Source of the DNA: Nitrosospira sp.
GTDB taxonomy: Bacteria > Pseudomonadota > Gammaproteobacteria > Burkholderiales > Nitrosomonadaceae
Direction of reading: 5' to 3'
Assembly (NCBI GenBank): GCA_026399575.1
Contig: JAPLQS010000026.1
Span: forward strand, 1-63,798
Length of the DNA: 63,798 bases
The notes under the pieces were generated by a model. That model did no database searches and was not told the origin of the DNA. It saw nothing but the letters and a program-made list of their open reading frames with translations. Made by a program: the position numbers and the translations under genes. Shown piece after piece: positions 1 to 9,158 of the stretch; the first letter of the stretch is position 1; each line of letters opens with the position of its first letter.

Positions 1-1
1 C

Positions 2-427
2 GATCTGGAACGCATCGGCGATGAAGCGGCAAAAATCGCACGCATGGCAAAGTTGATATACGCCGCTGGTCGCACGCACATGCCACGTTTCATCGAGATC
101 AGGCATGTTGCCAACATCGCACTGGAAATGTTGCGCAAATCGTTGGATGCTTTCGCCCGACTGGATCTGGCGGCGGCGGCCCAGGTTGTGCGGCAGGATG
201 AACTGGTGGATGAAGAACTCCGTTCCATCATACGGCAACTGATCACTTTCATGATGGAAGATCCGCGCAAGATCTCCACCTCGCTGGAAATTCTATTTGC
301 GGCGAAGGCCATTGAGCGCATTGGCGACCATGCCAAGAACATATCGGAATATGTGGTCTACCTGGTCAAGGGCAAGGATGTGCGGCATGTGACCGTCGAG
401 GAGATCGAGCGCGAAGTACGGGAATAA
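2..427 (+). CDS. phoU: Phosphate uptake regulator PhoU, C-terminal part (truncated by window start)
   Basis: PhoU is a cytoplasmic negative regulator linking the Pst phosphate transporter to the PhoR/PhoB two-component system. The reading frame is open from base 2 and enters with a helix containing DLERIGDEAAKIA, the metal-binding PhoU repeat signature; a second copy (AIERIGDHAKNISEY) lies near the C-terminus. These paired E/D-rich helices are characteristic of the family's two three-helix bundles. About 141 residues are present of the usual ~235, so the start lies upstream of the window. It ends 35 bases before a stump of ppx, a common partner. The family call is firm; the N-terminus cannot be judged. 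Confidence 0.95.
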   Translation, partial: DLERIGDEAAKIARMAKLIYAAGRTHMPRFIEIRHVANIALEMLRKSLDAFARLDLAAAAQVVRQDELVDEELRSIIRQLITFMMEDPRKISTSLEILFAAKAIERIGDHAKNISEYVVYLVKGKDVRHVTVEEIEREVRE

Positions 428-462
428 GCAATTTAGTCTCTATTGGATTCAACCCGAAAGCC

Positions 463-573
463 ATGTCCGGATACTTCACCCCTGCCGCAATTGACCTTGG
501 CTCCAATAGTTCTCGCCTGCAAGTGGCACGAATCGCGGGCGAACAGACTTATCCGCTGGACTGGAAAACGTAG
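463..573 (+). pseudogene. ppx: Remnant of exopolyphosphatase gene (N-terminal 36 codons only)
   Basis: A 36-codon open frame starting at ATG 463 reads as the beginning of a Ppx/GppA phosphatase: it contains AAIDLGSNSSRLQVARI, matching the conserved first phosphate-binding strand (AIDxGSNSxRL) of the ASKHA fold. Similarity stops after YPLD and a TAG follows at 571. Full Ppx proteins are about 500 residues, so more than 90% is missing and no later Ppx motif appears downstream before yggX. The position just after phoU is the ordinary location of ppx. I infer a deletion or replacement event whose right border lies somewhere in 573-783. Confidence 0.8.
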
Positions 574-783
574 GACGCTGATTGACGGATCGAGTCTCCT
601 GAACACCTTGATTATCTGAATAAATTGGACATGTTATCGGTCGACCAGTCACCAATCAGTAAAGCTGCCAGCTTTTGTTTTGTATTGTGTTAATAAAAGC
701 TTAATAAAACCTTCATCAGAAGGCAATCTTTCACAGTTAGTCTGAAATCCTCTAAAAAGTATCTCTTACTGGAGGATCTTCTC

Positions 784-876
784 ATGAAATCTACCCGCAA
801 CATTATCATGGCTGCAACCCTGAGTGCTGGCCTCATTCACGCGACCTCTTCATCCGCTACACACTTAGAGCCATGA
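784..876 (+). CDS. Very short secreted-type peptide, first gene of a four-gene overlapping operon
   Basis: A 30-codon frame with a good ribosome binding site (GGAGG 7 bases before ATG 784). The product starts MKSTRNIIMAATLSAGLIHA, which has the charged n-region and hydrophobic h-region of a signal peptide, and stops shortly after a possible A-x-A-like site. The TGA overlaps the ATG of the next frame (ATGA at 873-876), suggesting translational coupling. It may be a leader peptide or the truncated start of a former periplasmic protein gene. No function is recognised. Confidence 0.4.
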   Translation: MKSTRNIIMAATLSAGLIHATSSSATHLEP

Positions 877-1292
877 GCGGATCTTACATGATGCTTATCT
901 ATCTCAATCTCGTCATCATTGTGTTTTTGGGATTCTATGTATCGATTACTCAGAGGAACGGAAAGTCAGTGCGTCCCGGAAAAAAACATCCTCAGGGCAG
1001 GTTTGATCTAAACAAAATCCCTGGTCAGCTAGTGACGCAAGGCCACGCAGCCTGGGTGGACCCAATAATGGTCGATGCCACTTTTGTCGAAGTTTCCAGA
1101 TTACACAGCAGCCAGGAGAGGGGTACCCAAACCAAGACAGGTGTAACGCCGACAGCCCGGCAAGAAAAATCAACGCAGTCCAAATTTCACCCGAAGGATG
1201 TGGATGCATGCTGGATCAAGAAGAGAAGAGAAAGCCATCACTACAGCGGCCCCTTCAGCCAAGACAATAATACATCGAGTATTAGAGGGTAA
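873..1292 (+). CDS. Hypothetical single-span membrane protein
   Basis: A 139-residue frame beginning in the ATGA overlap with the preceding short frame. Residues about 5-27 form one hydrophobic segment (MMLIYLNLVIIVFLGFYV), followed by a hydrophilic, basic tail rich in K, R, Q, S and T. No family is recognised. Support for it being a real gene is its packing: overlap at the start, and only two bases between its TAA and the TTG start of the next frame. Codon use is not persuasive and an antisense frame of 87 codons also exists here, so confidence is moderate to low. Confidence 0.4.
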   Translation: MSGSYMMLIYLNLVIIVFLGFYVSITQRNGKSVRPGKKHPQGRFDLNKIPGQLVTQGHAAWVDPIMVDATFVEVSRLHSSQERGTQTKTGVTPTARQEKSTQSKFHPKDVDACWIKKRRESHHYSGPFSQDNNTSSIRG

Positions 1293-1294
1293 TA

Positions 1295-1459
1295 TTGGAG
1301 CGATTGTACGAACGGGCAAGCAAGTTGTGCGATTGCATTGCGAAGGGGCTAGATGATAGCATTGCAGAGTTGGCCGGACTCTCTAATCCTAGCCGAATGC
1401 GTGTGGTTGCCCTCACTGCAGTCCTGCTCAACTTTCCCAAATGGAAGTACGGCACATGA
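1295..1459 (+). CDS. Small hypothetical protein coupled to the following lipoprotein
   Basis: A 54-residue frame starting at TTG 1295 with GAGGG five bases upstream. The product is cysteine-containing and amphipathic (LCDCIAKGLDDSIAELAGL), ending in FPKWKYGT. Its TGA overlaps the ATG of the lipoprotein gene (ATGA at 1456-1459). This overlap is the main evidence both that it is translated and that the lipoprotein starts at 1456 rather than at the upstream ATG 1441. No homologous family is recognised. The pattern resembles a small accessory protein made together with an exported partner. Confidence 0.45.
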   Translation: MERLYERASKLCDCIAKGLDDSIAELAGLSNPSRMRVVALTAVLLNFPKWKYGT

Positions 1460-2661
1460 ACATCCTTCACCCTCTATGTTTACTGCGCTTGCCGCTGTGC
1501 CTCTTGGCCTTGTTCGTACTCTCCGGTTGTGTATCGCCCATGGCACTCAACCGCGCGGTCATAGCTTATGATGAAGCCGTCACCGACGCTGGGTCTCAAC
1601 AGCTGCTGATCAATATCGTCCGCGCTCATCACCGTCAGCCCATTCATTTCACCGGGGTTTCAAATATCGCAGCGACATTCAATTTTCAAGCGAATGCGGG
1701 GGCCATGCCTGCGCTAGGGGGGCTCGCCGGGGCAACAATGATGCCAGTATTCGGCGGGAGCGTTTCGGAAAACCCGACCATCAGCATCGTCCCGATCGAA
1801 GGGGAAGAATTCACCAAGCGGCTCCTCACGCCGTTTCCGCAAAGCAAGCTTACCCTGTTGCTGCGTCAACGCTTTGATGTCGATCTTTTGTTACGGATGA
1901 TGGCGCAGGAAGTACGCTTGCAGCACTCTGAACAGCAAGGCGCTTATCGCAACAGCCCATTGGATCGACCCGGTTACACGATGTTTCGTCGCGTGGTGTT
2001 GCACCTTTCGGCCATTCAAGATCAAAATCAGCTTTACGCCGAACCGCTTCCCCTCGTAAGCACTTGGACCATTCCTGCCAGCTCGATTGCAACAGAGGGC
2101 TTTCAGGCCCTGCAGAAAGAGTTTGCTGTGCTTTATAACCAGCAAGACAATACCTATACGCTCCGTAAACATGTGCCCGGACCGATCCTCATCACCAACT
2201 ATGATCCCAATACGCTATCCGCCGAAGAGCGAGCGCAGTTGAACGACCTGGTGGCAGATTTGAATGCCAGCGATGTTGCCTTCGATATCCGCCCCGACAG
2301 TTACGGAGGGGAATGGCCCATGAGAGGGGTTTTCCGGCTCAGGAGCTTCCACTCGATTCTCGGTTTCCTCGGAAAAGCTCTTGGAGAAGAGCCGGGGTTT
2401 CATGTCGAAAAAGACCCGCGCACCCCACCCATCCTCGGAAACGAAAACCCTGACCTTACGATGGAACTGGTCGTGTCGGAATCGCCCCTCCCGAAAGCTG
2501 ATCTCTCAATTCGCCGGAATGACCGGTACTATGCAGTAAACACCACAGGGCCGCTCGCCCGCTGGAACCGGGATGCTTTCCAGTTATTGCACCTCTTGTT
2601 TCAAATGACCATCACCGAAATGCCGCGTACTGGCGTACCAAGCATCACCATCGCCAAGTAA
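1456..2661 (+). CDS. Predicted outer-membrane or periplasmic lipoprotein, function unknown
   Basis: About 401 residues from ATG 1456. The N-terminus is a type II signal peptide with a lipobox ending LFVLSGC, so the mature protein would be lipidated at that cysteine. The mature start, with YDEAVTDAGSQQLLINIVRA, precedes a Gly/Ala-rich stretch around residues 75-105 and a mixed alpha/beta body with no enzyme motif that I recognise. It is the last gene of the overlapping operon 784-2661 and is followed by a long perfect inverted repeat that could terminate transcription. ATG 1441 is in frame but would put five extra residues before the signal peptide and destroy the ATGA coupling. Localisation is well supported; function is unknown. 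Confidence 0.75.
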   Translation: MNILHPLCLLRLPLCLLALFVLSGCVSPMALNRAVIAYDEAVTDAGSQQLLINIVRAHHRQPIHFTGVSNIAATFNFQANAGAMPALGGLAGATMMPVFGGSVSENPTISIVPIEGEEFTKRLLTPFPQSKLTLLLRQRFDVDLLLRMMAQEVRLQHSEQQGAYRNSPLDRPGYTMFRRVVLHLSAIQDQNQLYAEPLPLVSTWTIPASSIATEGFQALQKEFAVLYNQQDNTYTLRKHVPGPILITNYDPNTLSAEERAQLNDLVADLNASDVAFDIRPDSYGGEWPMRGVFRLRSFHSILGFLGKALGEEPGFHVEKDPRTPPILGNENPDLTMELVVSESPLPKADLSIRRNDRYYAVNTTGPLARWNRDAFQLLHLLFQMTITEMPRTGVPSITIAK

Positions 2662-2667
2662 TCTACT

Positions 2668-2715
2668 AAGGAACCGCTGAACAAATCCCGCGTGGGATTT
2701 GTTCAGCGGTTCCTT
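2668..2715. repeat. Perfect inverted repeat, 22-bp arms with 4-base loop
   Basis: Arms 2668-2689 and 2694-2715 are exact reverse complements around the loop GCGT. The left arm contains GAACAAATCCC and the right GGGATTTGTTC. There is no clear U-tract, so it need not be an intrinsic terminator, although its place right after the lipoprotein stop would suit one. The core (TGAAcAAATCCCGCG) is nearly repeated at 33498-33512, suggesting insertion-sequence end material or a small palindromic interspersed repeat. Confidence 0.85.
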
Positions 2716-3001
2716 GATTTGGGGCGAAGCATGACGACTAACGGTGGAACCACCATTAAAACAAAAATTACAACGGAACCAGTGCCGATACCACTGGCGG
2801 CGGATAATGCACCCGGGCCAGGGATTAAAGCAGTAGCCCCCACAGCAGCGGGCGTCAAAATAGTCAACAAATAACCGGCACCAACACCCCAGTTACTGCA
2901 TTTGCATGCCTCTTCCATTCTGCACCAGGCTGTCATAATTTATTCATCTTGCTTCTCTATACTTCATGCTGTCGACCTGATTTCAGACTAGGAGATACTT
3001 G

Positions 3002-4837
3002 ATGGCGGCAGGTGCAAAGAAAGTTTCAGCGGATGGACTGGCGGAATGCTGCGCCCTAACAATGCCTGAGCCCAATCGCAGCGAATTACTTCCGCTACTC
3101 GTTGAAATTATCGAGAAGCGTCGGCTGACCGCTAATTTCCAGCCAATCATTGCGATGGCCGCGGGCGAGATCGTCGGTTACGAAGGGTTGATACGCGGAC
3201 CGTCCGACAGCCCGCTACATTCACCGTTCTGCCTGTTTAAAGCCGCTGGGCAATTTGGGTTGATGCCGAAAGTGGAGCGACTGTGCCGCCAAGCCACGCT
3301 GGATGCTTTCGTCCAGCTAAAGCTCGTCGGCAAGCTGTTCCTGAACGTAAGCCCAGAGTGTCTGCTCGACCCAGACTTCAGGAGCGGAGAGATTCTGAAT
3401 TACATGCGCTCGATTGGCTTGGATCCGCGCCGGGTTGTAATCGAATTGACTGAAAATCAGCCCACCTACGACTACCTCAAGCTGCTCGAAGCCGCGCGGT
3501 ATTATCGCTCGATGGGACTGGAAATCGCCATTGACGATTTGGGTGAGGGATTCTCCAGTCTGCGCCTGTGGTCCGAACTGAGGCCAGAATACGTTAAAAT
3601 TGATCAGCACTTCATCCAGAACATCAACCAGGATCCTGTCAAATTACAGTTTGTGCGATCCATCCAGCAAATCGCGGAAAATTCGAGCACCCAGATAATT
3701 GCGGAAGGCATCGAAACTCATGCCGAGTTTATGATAATTAAGGATCTTAGTATCATTTTCGGGCAAGGTTATTACATTGCCCGCCCCAATGCCATTCCCA
3801 CTACCGTCGTCTCGACAGACGCCACTAGCAGCCTGCGTCAAAATGGCATTTCGGTTTATCCCCGAAACAGTATGGCCGTCAAGAAAACTTTATCTGCCAT
3901 GAAGCTGCTGATTTCGGTGATCCCCGTCACACCGAAAATGGATAACGATGCGGTCTATCGCCGCTTCAGCGAGGAGCCGACCCTGGAGTCCCTGCCGGTA
4001 GTCAAGGAGGGTGTACCGCTCGGGCTAATCAACCGCAATACGTTGATTGACGGTTTTGCACGGCCTTACCGGCGGGAACTGTATGGCAAGAAATCCTGCA
4101 CTCAATTCATGGATTCATCGCCTTTAGTGGTGGATAAGCACATCAGTCTGCAGGATTTGAGTAATGCAGTGGTTGCCGCTGGGCAACGTCATTTGTCGAA
4201 CGGCTTCATCATCACTGACCAGGATGAATATCTCGGCATCGGCACGGGTCACGACCTGATGCGCGAAATTACCCAGATGCAGATCAGTGCAGCGCGCTAT
4301 GCCAACCCGCTCACCCTGTTGCCGGGTAATGTGCCGATTGACGAGCACATTGACCGCTTGCTGGAAAATCAGGTTGGGTTTTGCGTTTGCTATTTCGACC
4401 TGGATGCATTCAAACCATACAATGATATTTACGGCTACCGCAAAGGCGATGAAGTCATTCAGGCTACCGGCAATATTTTGTTACATGCGTGCGACGTGGA
4501 GCAGGATTTTGTCGGGCATATCGGTGGAGATGATTTCATCATTTTGTTCCAAAGTCATGACTGGGAGCTTCGTTGCCGTGATGTGCTGACGAACTTTGCG
4601 CGCGAGATCGTACCGTTTTTCAAGCCGGAACATTACGCCCAAGGCGGATATTTTTCGATGGATCGCAAGGGGCAGAACGTGTTTCATTCCCTTGTTACAC
4701 TTTCCATCGGCGCAGTCCTGGTGAGTCCAGGAAGATTTAGCTCGCACCATGAAATTTCGACTGCTACAGTAACTGCCAAGCATCAAGCAAAACAAATGGT
4801 TGGAAACAGTCTGTTCGTCGAACGGCGAGAGCACTAA
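3002..4837 (+). CDS. EAL-CBS-GGDEF cyclic-di-GMP turnover protein
   Basis: About 611 residues; ATG 3002 is preferred over TTG 2999 because AGGAGA lies 8 bases upstream. Domain order is EAL (about 35-270), a CBS pair (about 290-425) and GGDEF (about 435-600). The EAL domain has EGLIRG in place of ExLxR, NVSP, ELTE, DDLGEG, VKID, EGIE and GQGYYI, so the metal-binding and catalytic residues of a phosphodiesterase look intact. The cyclase motif is GGDDF, a permissive variant, but the product-inhibition RxxD site five residues upstream reads VEQD and has lost its arginine. There is no signal peptide or membrane span, so it is probably cytosolic, with the CBS pair sensing a nucleotide. It may be bifunctional or mainly a phosphodiesterase. 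Confidence 0.9.
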   Translation: MAAGAKKVSADGLAECCALTMPEPNRSELLPLLVEIIEKRRLTANFQPIIAMAAGEIVGYEGLIRGPSDSPLHSPFCLFKAAGQFGLMPKVERLCRQATLDAFVQLKLVGKLFLNVSPECLLDPDFRSGEILNYMRSIGLDPRRVVIELTENQPTYDYLKLLEAARYYRSMGLEIAIDDLGEGFSSLRLWSELRPEYVKIDQHFIQNINQDPVKLQFVRSIQQIAENSSTQIIAEGIETHAEFMIIKDLSIIFGQGYYIARPNAIPTTVVSTDATSSLRQNGISVYPRNSMAVKKTLSAMKLLISVIPVTPKMDNDAVYRRFSEEPTLESLPVVKEGVPLGLINRNTLIDGFARPYRRELYGKKSCTQFMDSSPLVVDKHISLQDLSNAVVAAGQRHLSNGFIITDQDEYLGIGTGHDLMREITQMQISAARYANPLTLLPGNVPIDEHIDRLLENQVGFCVCYFDLDAFKPYNDIYGYRKGDEVIQATGNILLHACDVEQDFVGHIGGDDFIILFQSHDWELRCRDVLTNFAREIVPFFKPEHYAQGGYFSMDRKGQNVFHSLVTLSIGAVLVSPGRFSSHHEISTATVTAKHQAKQMVGNSLFVERREH

Positions 4838-5075
4838 TCACAGAAGGATCTGGTGAGTGCAATCAGTGAGTGCACCAGTATCTGATTTTATGCTGATGAT
4901 GGCGCGAACTGGTCGACCAGAGTTGTCTTTACGGCAATTATCTATTTGATCCAACGACATATTGTATGCGGAGTTCTGTAATGCGCGAGTATTCAAGCCG
5001 GCAGTTTACTTGACTGGCGAGAATGGCCATAATGGAGTCGTAGTTTTCCCTGTTACTCTGGTTGGAGAAGATTAA

Positions 5076-5348
5076 ATGACAAGAATCGTCAAATGCGTCA
5101 AGCTCGGACACGAAGCGGAAGGGCTGGATTTTCCGCCCTATCCGGGCGAACTGGGCAAGCGCATTTTTGAAAATGTATCGAAAGAGGCCTGGGCCGGGTG
5201 GCTCACACACCAGACCATGCTGGTCAATGAATATCGCCTGAATCTGTCTGATATCAAGGCACGCAAATACCTGGCGGAGCAACTGGAGGCAAATTTTTTT
5301 GGCAGCGGAGCGGAGAAGCCTATGGGCTATGTGCCGCCAACGCAGTAA
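5076..5348 (+). CDS. yggX: Oxidative damage protection / Fe(II)-trafficking protein YggX
   Basis: Exactly 90 residues, the family's usual size. It starts [11 protein letters not shown] and carries the conserved single cysteine at position 7, the [12 protein letters not shown] segment, [18 protein letters not shown] and the C-terminal MGYVPP. YggX is a small cytosolic protein that protects Fe-S enzymes from oxidants and helps handle ferrous iron. GGAG occurs about 8 bases before ATG 5076. It stands alone between the c-di-GMP protein and ppk. Confidence 0.96.
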   Translation: MTRIVKCVKLGHEAEGLDFPPYPGELGKRIFENVSKEAWAGWLTHQTMLVNEYRLNLSDIKARKYLAEQLEANFFGSGAEKPMGYVPPTQ

Positions 5349-5441
5349 AGCAAAGCCAAAAAATAAGGCGTCTTCCGCCGCAGTCTGCGGGAAGCGCGAT
5401 ACTTGCGAGCAACCCAAGGTGTGTAACCTAGCCTGCCTTTC

Positions 5442-7523
5442 ATGATCAAACTTCCCACTTCCAGTCTATTTCTCAACCGCGAACTCGGCCAGATCGAGTT
5501 CAACCGGCGGGTGCTTGCCCAAGCCGAGAACAGGGACAATCCGCTGCTGGAACGGCTGCGGTTCTTGTGCATAGTCAGCAGTAATCTTGATGAGTTTTTC
5601 GAGATTCGTGTTGCCGGACTGAAGGAGCAGATCAAGCTGGGCGCACCCGGCTTCGAACCCGATGGGATGGCGCCGCACCAGGTATTCAAGCTGGTCTCTG
5701 AGCAGACTCATCTGCTGGTGGCACGCCAGTACCAGTTGCTGAACGAGGACATTCTGCCAGGGCTGGCAAGCGAAGGCATCAACTTCCTGCGTCGCGCTGC
5801 CTGGAATGACATCCAGCGCGAATGGATCAAGGTTTTTTTCTTTCGCGAATTGATGCCGGTACTGACTCCCATCGGCCTTGATCCATCACACCCTTTCCCG
5901 CGCGTGCTCAATAAGAGTTTGAATTTTGCGGTAGAATTGGAAGGCAAGGATGCTTTCGGGCGTAGTTCCGGTGCAGCTATTGTGCAGGCACCACGGGTGC
6001 TGCCACGTGTGATTCTGCTACCCAGGGAAATCAGCACCAGCGAGTACAATTTCATATTCTTGTCGTCGATCCTGCATGCCCATGTTGGTGAACTATTCTC
6101 TGGCATGAATGTGCTGGGTTGCTATCAATTTCGTGCTACCCGCAACAGCGATCTGTTCGTCGATGAGGAGGAAGTCAAGAACCTGCGCATTGCGCTGCAA
6201 GGTGAGTTGCCGCAGCGGCATTTTGGCAATGCCGTGCGGCTGGAAGTGGCGGACAATTGCTCGCCGCGCATGGCGGATTTTTTACTAGAGCAGTTTGACC
6301 TGGTGCGTGAAGATTTCTATCAGGTGGAGGGGCCGGTAAATTTGGTGCGGTTGATGCAGGTTCCGGATCGTATTGAACGTCCTGATCTGAAATATCCACC
6401 CTTCATTCCCGGCCTGCCGGCAACGCTGCAGAAAAAGAAGGCCACGGATATTTTTCAGATGATACGCAAGAACGATATCCTGTTGCACCACCCGTATCAA
6501 TCGTTCCAGCCGGTGATCCATTTCATCCAGCAGGCGGCGGCGGATCCCGGCGTGGTGGCCATCAAGCAGACGGTTTATCGTACCGGCACTGATTCGGTGG
6601 TAATGGAAGCGCTCATCGCTGCGGCAAGCAGAGGCAAGGAGGTGACGGTAGTGGTGGAACTACTGGCACGCTTTGACGAGGAAGCCAACATCAACTGGGC
6701 CAGCCGTCTGGAAGAAGTCGGCGCGCATGTGGTGTATGGCGTAGTAGGTCACAAAACCCACACCAAGATGGCAATGATAGTGCGGCGTGAAGGAGATAAG
6801 CTACGCCGCTATGTGCACTTGGGCACCGGCAACTACCATCCCAGCACGGCCCGGCTCTATACTGATTTTGGCCTGTTCACCTGCAACGAAGAAATCTGCG
6901 CCGATGTGAATGAAGTGTTCATTCAGTTGACCGGCCTTGGCAAGGCCGGAAAACTGAAACATCTATGGCAGTCGCCGTTCAGCTTCCACAGCCAGGTGCT
7001 TAAAGCCATCAACAACGAGATGCAGATTGCCGAAGCCGGAAAACCGGCGCGTATCATCGCCAAAATGAACGCGTTGCTGGAGCCGCAAATCATCCGGGCG
7101 CTCTACGCTGCTTCTGCTGCCGGGGTGAAAATCGATCTGATTGTGCGAGGCGTGTGTGCCTTGCGTCCCGGCATCGCGGGACTGTCGGAAAATATCCGAG
7201 TGCGGTCGGTGATCGGACGCTTCCTCGAGCACAGCCGTATTTTCTATTTCCGTAATGATGGTGCCCACGATATCTATCTTTCCAGTGCTGACTGGATGGA
7301 TCGAAATTTTTTCCGGCGCATCGAAATATGCTTTCCGGTTCTGGATGCGCGGCTGAAAAAACGCGTACTCGCCGAAGGTCTGAATCCCTATCTCAAGGAT
7401 AACAGTCAATCGTGGGAAATGGATGCGGACGGTCATTACCACCTCAGAGCAGCCCGCAGCAGCAAGAAACTCTGCGCCCAGGAAGCGCTGCTCATGGAGC
7501 TGGCAGCGGCAAAGCAGGACTGA
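5442..7523 (+). CDS. ppk: Polyphosphate kinase 1
   Basis: 693 residues, typical for PPK1, which reversibly adds the gamma phosphate of ATP to polyphosphate at the inner membrane or cytosol. The N-terminal domain includes FLNRELGQIEFNRRVLAQA and SSNLDEFFEIR. The two phospholipase-D-like C-terminal domains hold the catalytic histidine in GHKTHTKM (His440, CAC at 6759) and the second histidine in LEHSRIFYF. The start at ATG 5442 matches the usual N-terminus. With the downstream CYTH-CHAD gene and the upstream phoU it forms a polyphosphate locus, in which the exopolyphosphatase gene is reduced to a stump. Confidence 0.97.
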   Translation: MIKLPTSSLFLNRELGQIEFNRRVLAQAENRDNPLLERLRFLCIVSSNLDEFFEIRVAGLKEQIKLGAPGFEPDGMAPHQVFKLVSEQTHLLVARQYQLLNEDILPGLASEGINFLRRAAWNDIQREWIKVFFFRELMPVLTPIGLDPSHPFPRVLNKSLNFAVELEGKDAFGRSSGAAIVQAPRVLPRVILLPREISTSEYNFIFLSSILHAHVGELFSGMNVLGCYQFRATRNSDLFVDEEEVKNLRIALQGELPQRHFGNAVRLEVADNCSPRMADFLLEQFDLVREDFYQVEGPVNLVRLMQVPDRIERPDLKYPPFIPGLPATLQKKKATDIFQMIRKNDILLHHPYQSFQPVIHFIQQAAADPGVVAIKQTVYRTGTDSVVMEALIAAASRGKEVTVVVELLARFDEEANINWASRLEEVGAHVVYGVVGHKTHTKMAMIVRREGDKLRRYVHLGTGNYHPSTARLYTDFGLFTCNEEICADVNEVFIQLTGLGKAGKLKHLWQSPFSFHSQVLKAINNEMQIAEAGKPARIIAKMNALLEPQIIRALYAASAAGVKIDLIVRGVCALRPGIAGLSENIRVRSVIGRFLEHSRIFYFRNDGAHDIYLSSADWMDRNFFRRIEICFPVLDARLKKRVLAEGLNPYLKDNSQSWEMDADGHYHLRAARSSKKLCAQEALLMELAAAKQD

Positions 7524-7570
7524 GATCGAGCATGGGGTAACGCGGATAATACTAAGGAACTTTTGCAGCC

Positions 7571-9118
7571 ATGCCCACCGAAACTGAACTCAAGTTGCGT
7601 CTGCCGGCTGATTGTGTCGCACGGCTGCAGCGTAGTCCGCTGCTGAAGTCATCGAGTATTTCCAGACCGGTCACGCAGAAACTCTACAGCGTCTATTACG
7701 ACACTCCCGCTTTCGATCTCAAGCGGCATGGCGTTGCACTACGCTTGCGCCGCAGCGGCAGAAGCTGGGTGCAGACCATCAAGGGTGGCGGCAGCGTTGC
7801 AGCAGGGCTGCATCAGCGCGATGAATGGGAAGCCCCGGTGCTGAGAGCGCACCTTGATTTCACCAAAATCACCGATCCCGCTCTCATCAAGTTGTTTGCT
7901 GCCACCGATCTGCGCGCGCGATTGCAACCGGTGTTTACCACCGAGTTCACCCGCAGCATCCGCATGCTGCGGCTTGCCGACGACGGTGAAGCAGAATTCT
8001 GTCTCGACCGGGGACAAGTCATTGCCGGTGATGCCAGTGCCCCAATTTGCGAAATCGAACTGGAATTGAAATCCGGCAACCCCGGACAACTGTTTCAGTT
8101 CGCGCTGGAGTTGCTGCACAGCATTCCCCTCAGGCTGGAGAATGCGAGCAAAGCGGAGCGCGGCTACTTGCTTTATCCCGACGGCAAGTCACCGCCGCTT
8201 AAAGCTGCATCAATCGAACTTGATGCTGAAATGAGTGTGAGCGCAGCCTTCGCAGCCATCAGCTGGAATTGCCTCAATCATTTGCATAGCAATGAAACCG
8301 GTATGCTGGCAGGCCATGACATCGAATACCTGCACCAGATGCGCGTCGCCTTGCGGCGGCAGCGCTCAGCCCTGAGCATTTTTTCCAGAATATTTTCCAA
8401 GGCTGCATTTGCTCCGGTTGCACAGGAACTGAAATGGCTTACCAGCCAATTCGGCCCAGCCCGCGATTGGGATGTATTTATGACGGAAACATTAGCCCCG
8501 GTTTGCGCCAGCTTTCCCGATCATCCAGGGATAATGGCGCTACAGGATAAGTGCAAGCAATTGTGCCACCTTCACAATGAAGCCGCGCGCCGCGCCGCCG
8601 AATCTGCCCATTATGCGGAATCGATGTTGCAGCTGGGCGCCTGGTTAAGCGCAGAAGCCTGGCTCGGCCAGCCTGACGCGGCATCAGTTAAACCGGCTGG
8701 AATCGGAGCCAAAGCGCCGGTGAAGAAATTCGCCACTGCCCTGCTGGCGCATCGTCACCGGCAATTGAAGAAATATGGCAAGGAACTGACGAATTCCAGT
8801 GTGGCAGAATTGCATGCTCTGCGTATCGTCGTCAAGAAACAGCGCTATACCGCTGAATTTTTCGCCGGATTTTATCCGCGCGGGGAAACGAGGCGCTACA
8901 TCCGGACAATGTCCGTGCTGCAAGATATCTTGGGGGCAATGAACGATACCGCCAATGCCAAACGACTGTTGGGTGAAGTGTCTATCGCCGGAGATGAAGG
9001 CAGTCAGCAGGAAGCGGTCGGTATGGTTCTGGGTTGGAGCGCAAGCCGGGCTGCACTGACGAAGCTGGAACTGGAGCAGGCTTGGGCACGTTTCAATAAA
9101 ATCAAGCCGTTCTGGTAA
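7571..9118 (+). CDS. CYTH-CHAD domain inorganic triphosphatase-like protein
   Basis: 515 residues. The N-terminal CYTH domain (about 1-205) starts with PTETELKLRL, giving the defining ExExK motif at E4-T5-E6-L7-K8, followed by YYDTPAFDLKRHGVALRLRR. This is the tunnel fold of triphosphatases such as YgiF. The C-terminal CHAD domain (about 220-510) is helical, with conserved histidines and arginines (LHQMRVALRRQRSALSIF and LHALRIVVKKQRYTAEFF) expected to bind polyphosphate. It lies 47 bases after ppk, so the two are probably co-transcribed, fitting a role in tripolyphosphate or polyphosphate handling. Confidence 0.93.
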   Translation: MPTETELKLRLPADCVARLQRSPLLKSSSISRPVTQKLYSVYYDTPAFDLKRHGVALRLRRSGRSWVQTIKGGGSVAAGLHQRDEWEAPVLRAHLDFTKITDPALIKLFAATDLRARLQPVFTTEFTRSIRMLRLADDGEAEFCLDRGQVIAGDASAPICEIELELKSGNPGQLFQFALELLHSIPLRLENASKAERGYLLYPDGKSPPLKAASIELDAEMSVSAAFAAISWNCLNHLHSNETGMLAGHDIEYLHQMRVALRRQRSALSIFSRIFSKAAFAPVAQELKWLTSQFGPARDWDVFMTETLAPVCASFPDHPGIMALQDKCKQLCHLHNEAARRAAESAHYAESMLQLGAWLSAEAWLGQPDAASVKPAGIGAKAPVKKFATALLAHRHRQLKKYGKELTNSSVAELHALRIVVKKQRYTAEFFAGFYPRGETRRYIRTMSVLQDILGAMNDTANAKRLLGEVSIAGDEGSQQEAVGMVLGWSASRAALTKLELEQAWARFNKIKPFW

Positions 9119-9158
9119 CGGCGCTGAACGGTCTCACAGCTATTCGCATTTACGGAAA

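Noticed and set aside
661-680. Intrinsic terminator after the ppx stump (AAAGCTGCCAGCTTTTG)
   Set aside because: Stem of only five to seven base pairs with a very short loop; too weak to call.
946-1209. 87-codon frame on the - strand
   Set aside because: Antisense to the overlapping operon, without ribosome binding site or family resemblance; the + frame is better supported by its junctions.
2692-2936. Two overlapping short frames on opposite strands (60 codons on +, 77 on -) after the inverted repeat
   Set aside because: Neither has a convincing ribosome binding site; the + frame begins inside the repeat, and the - frame, although hydrophobic, has no recognised relative. Not supportable as genes.
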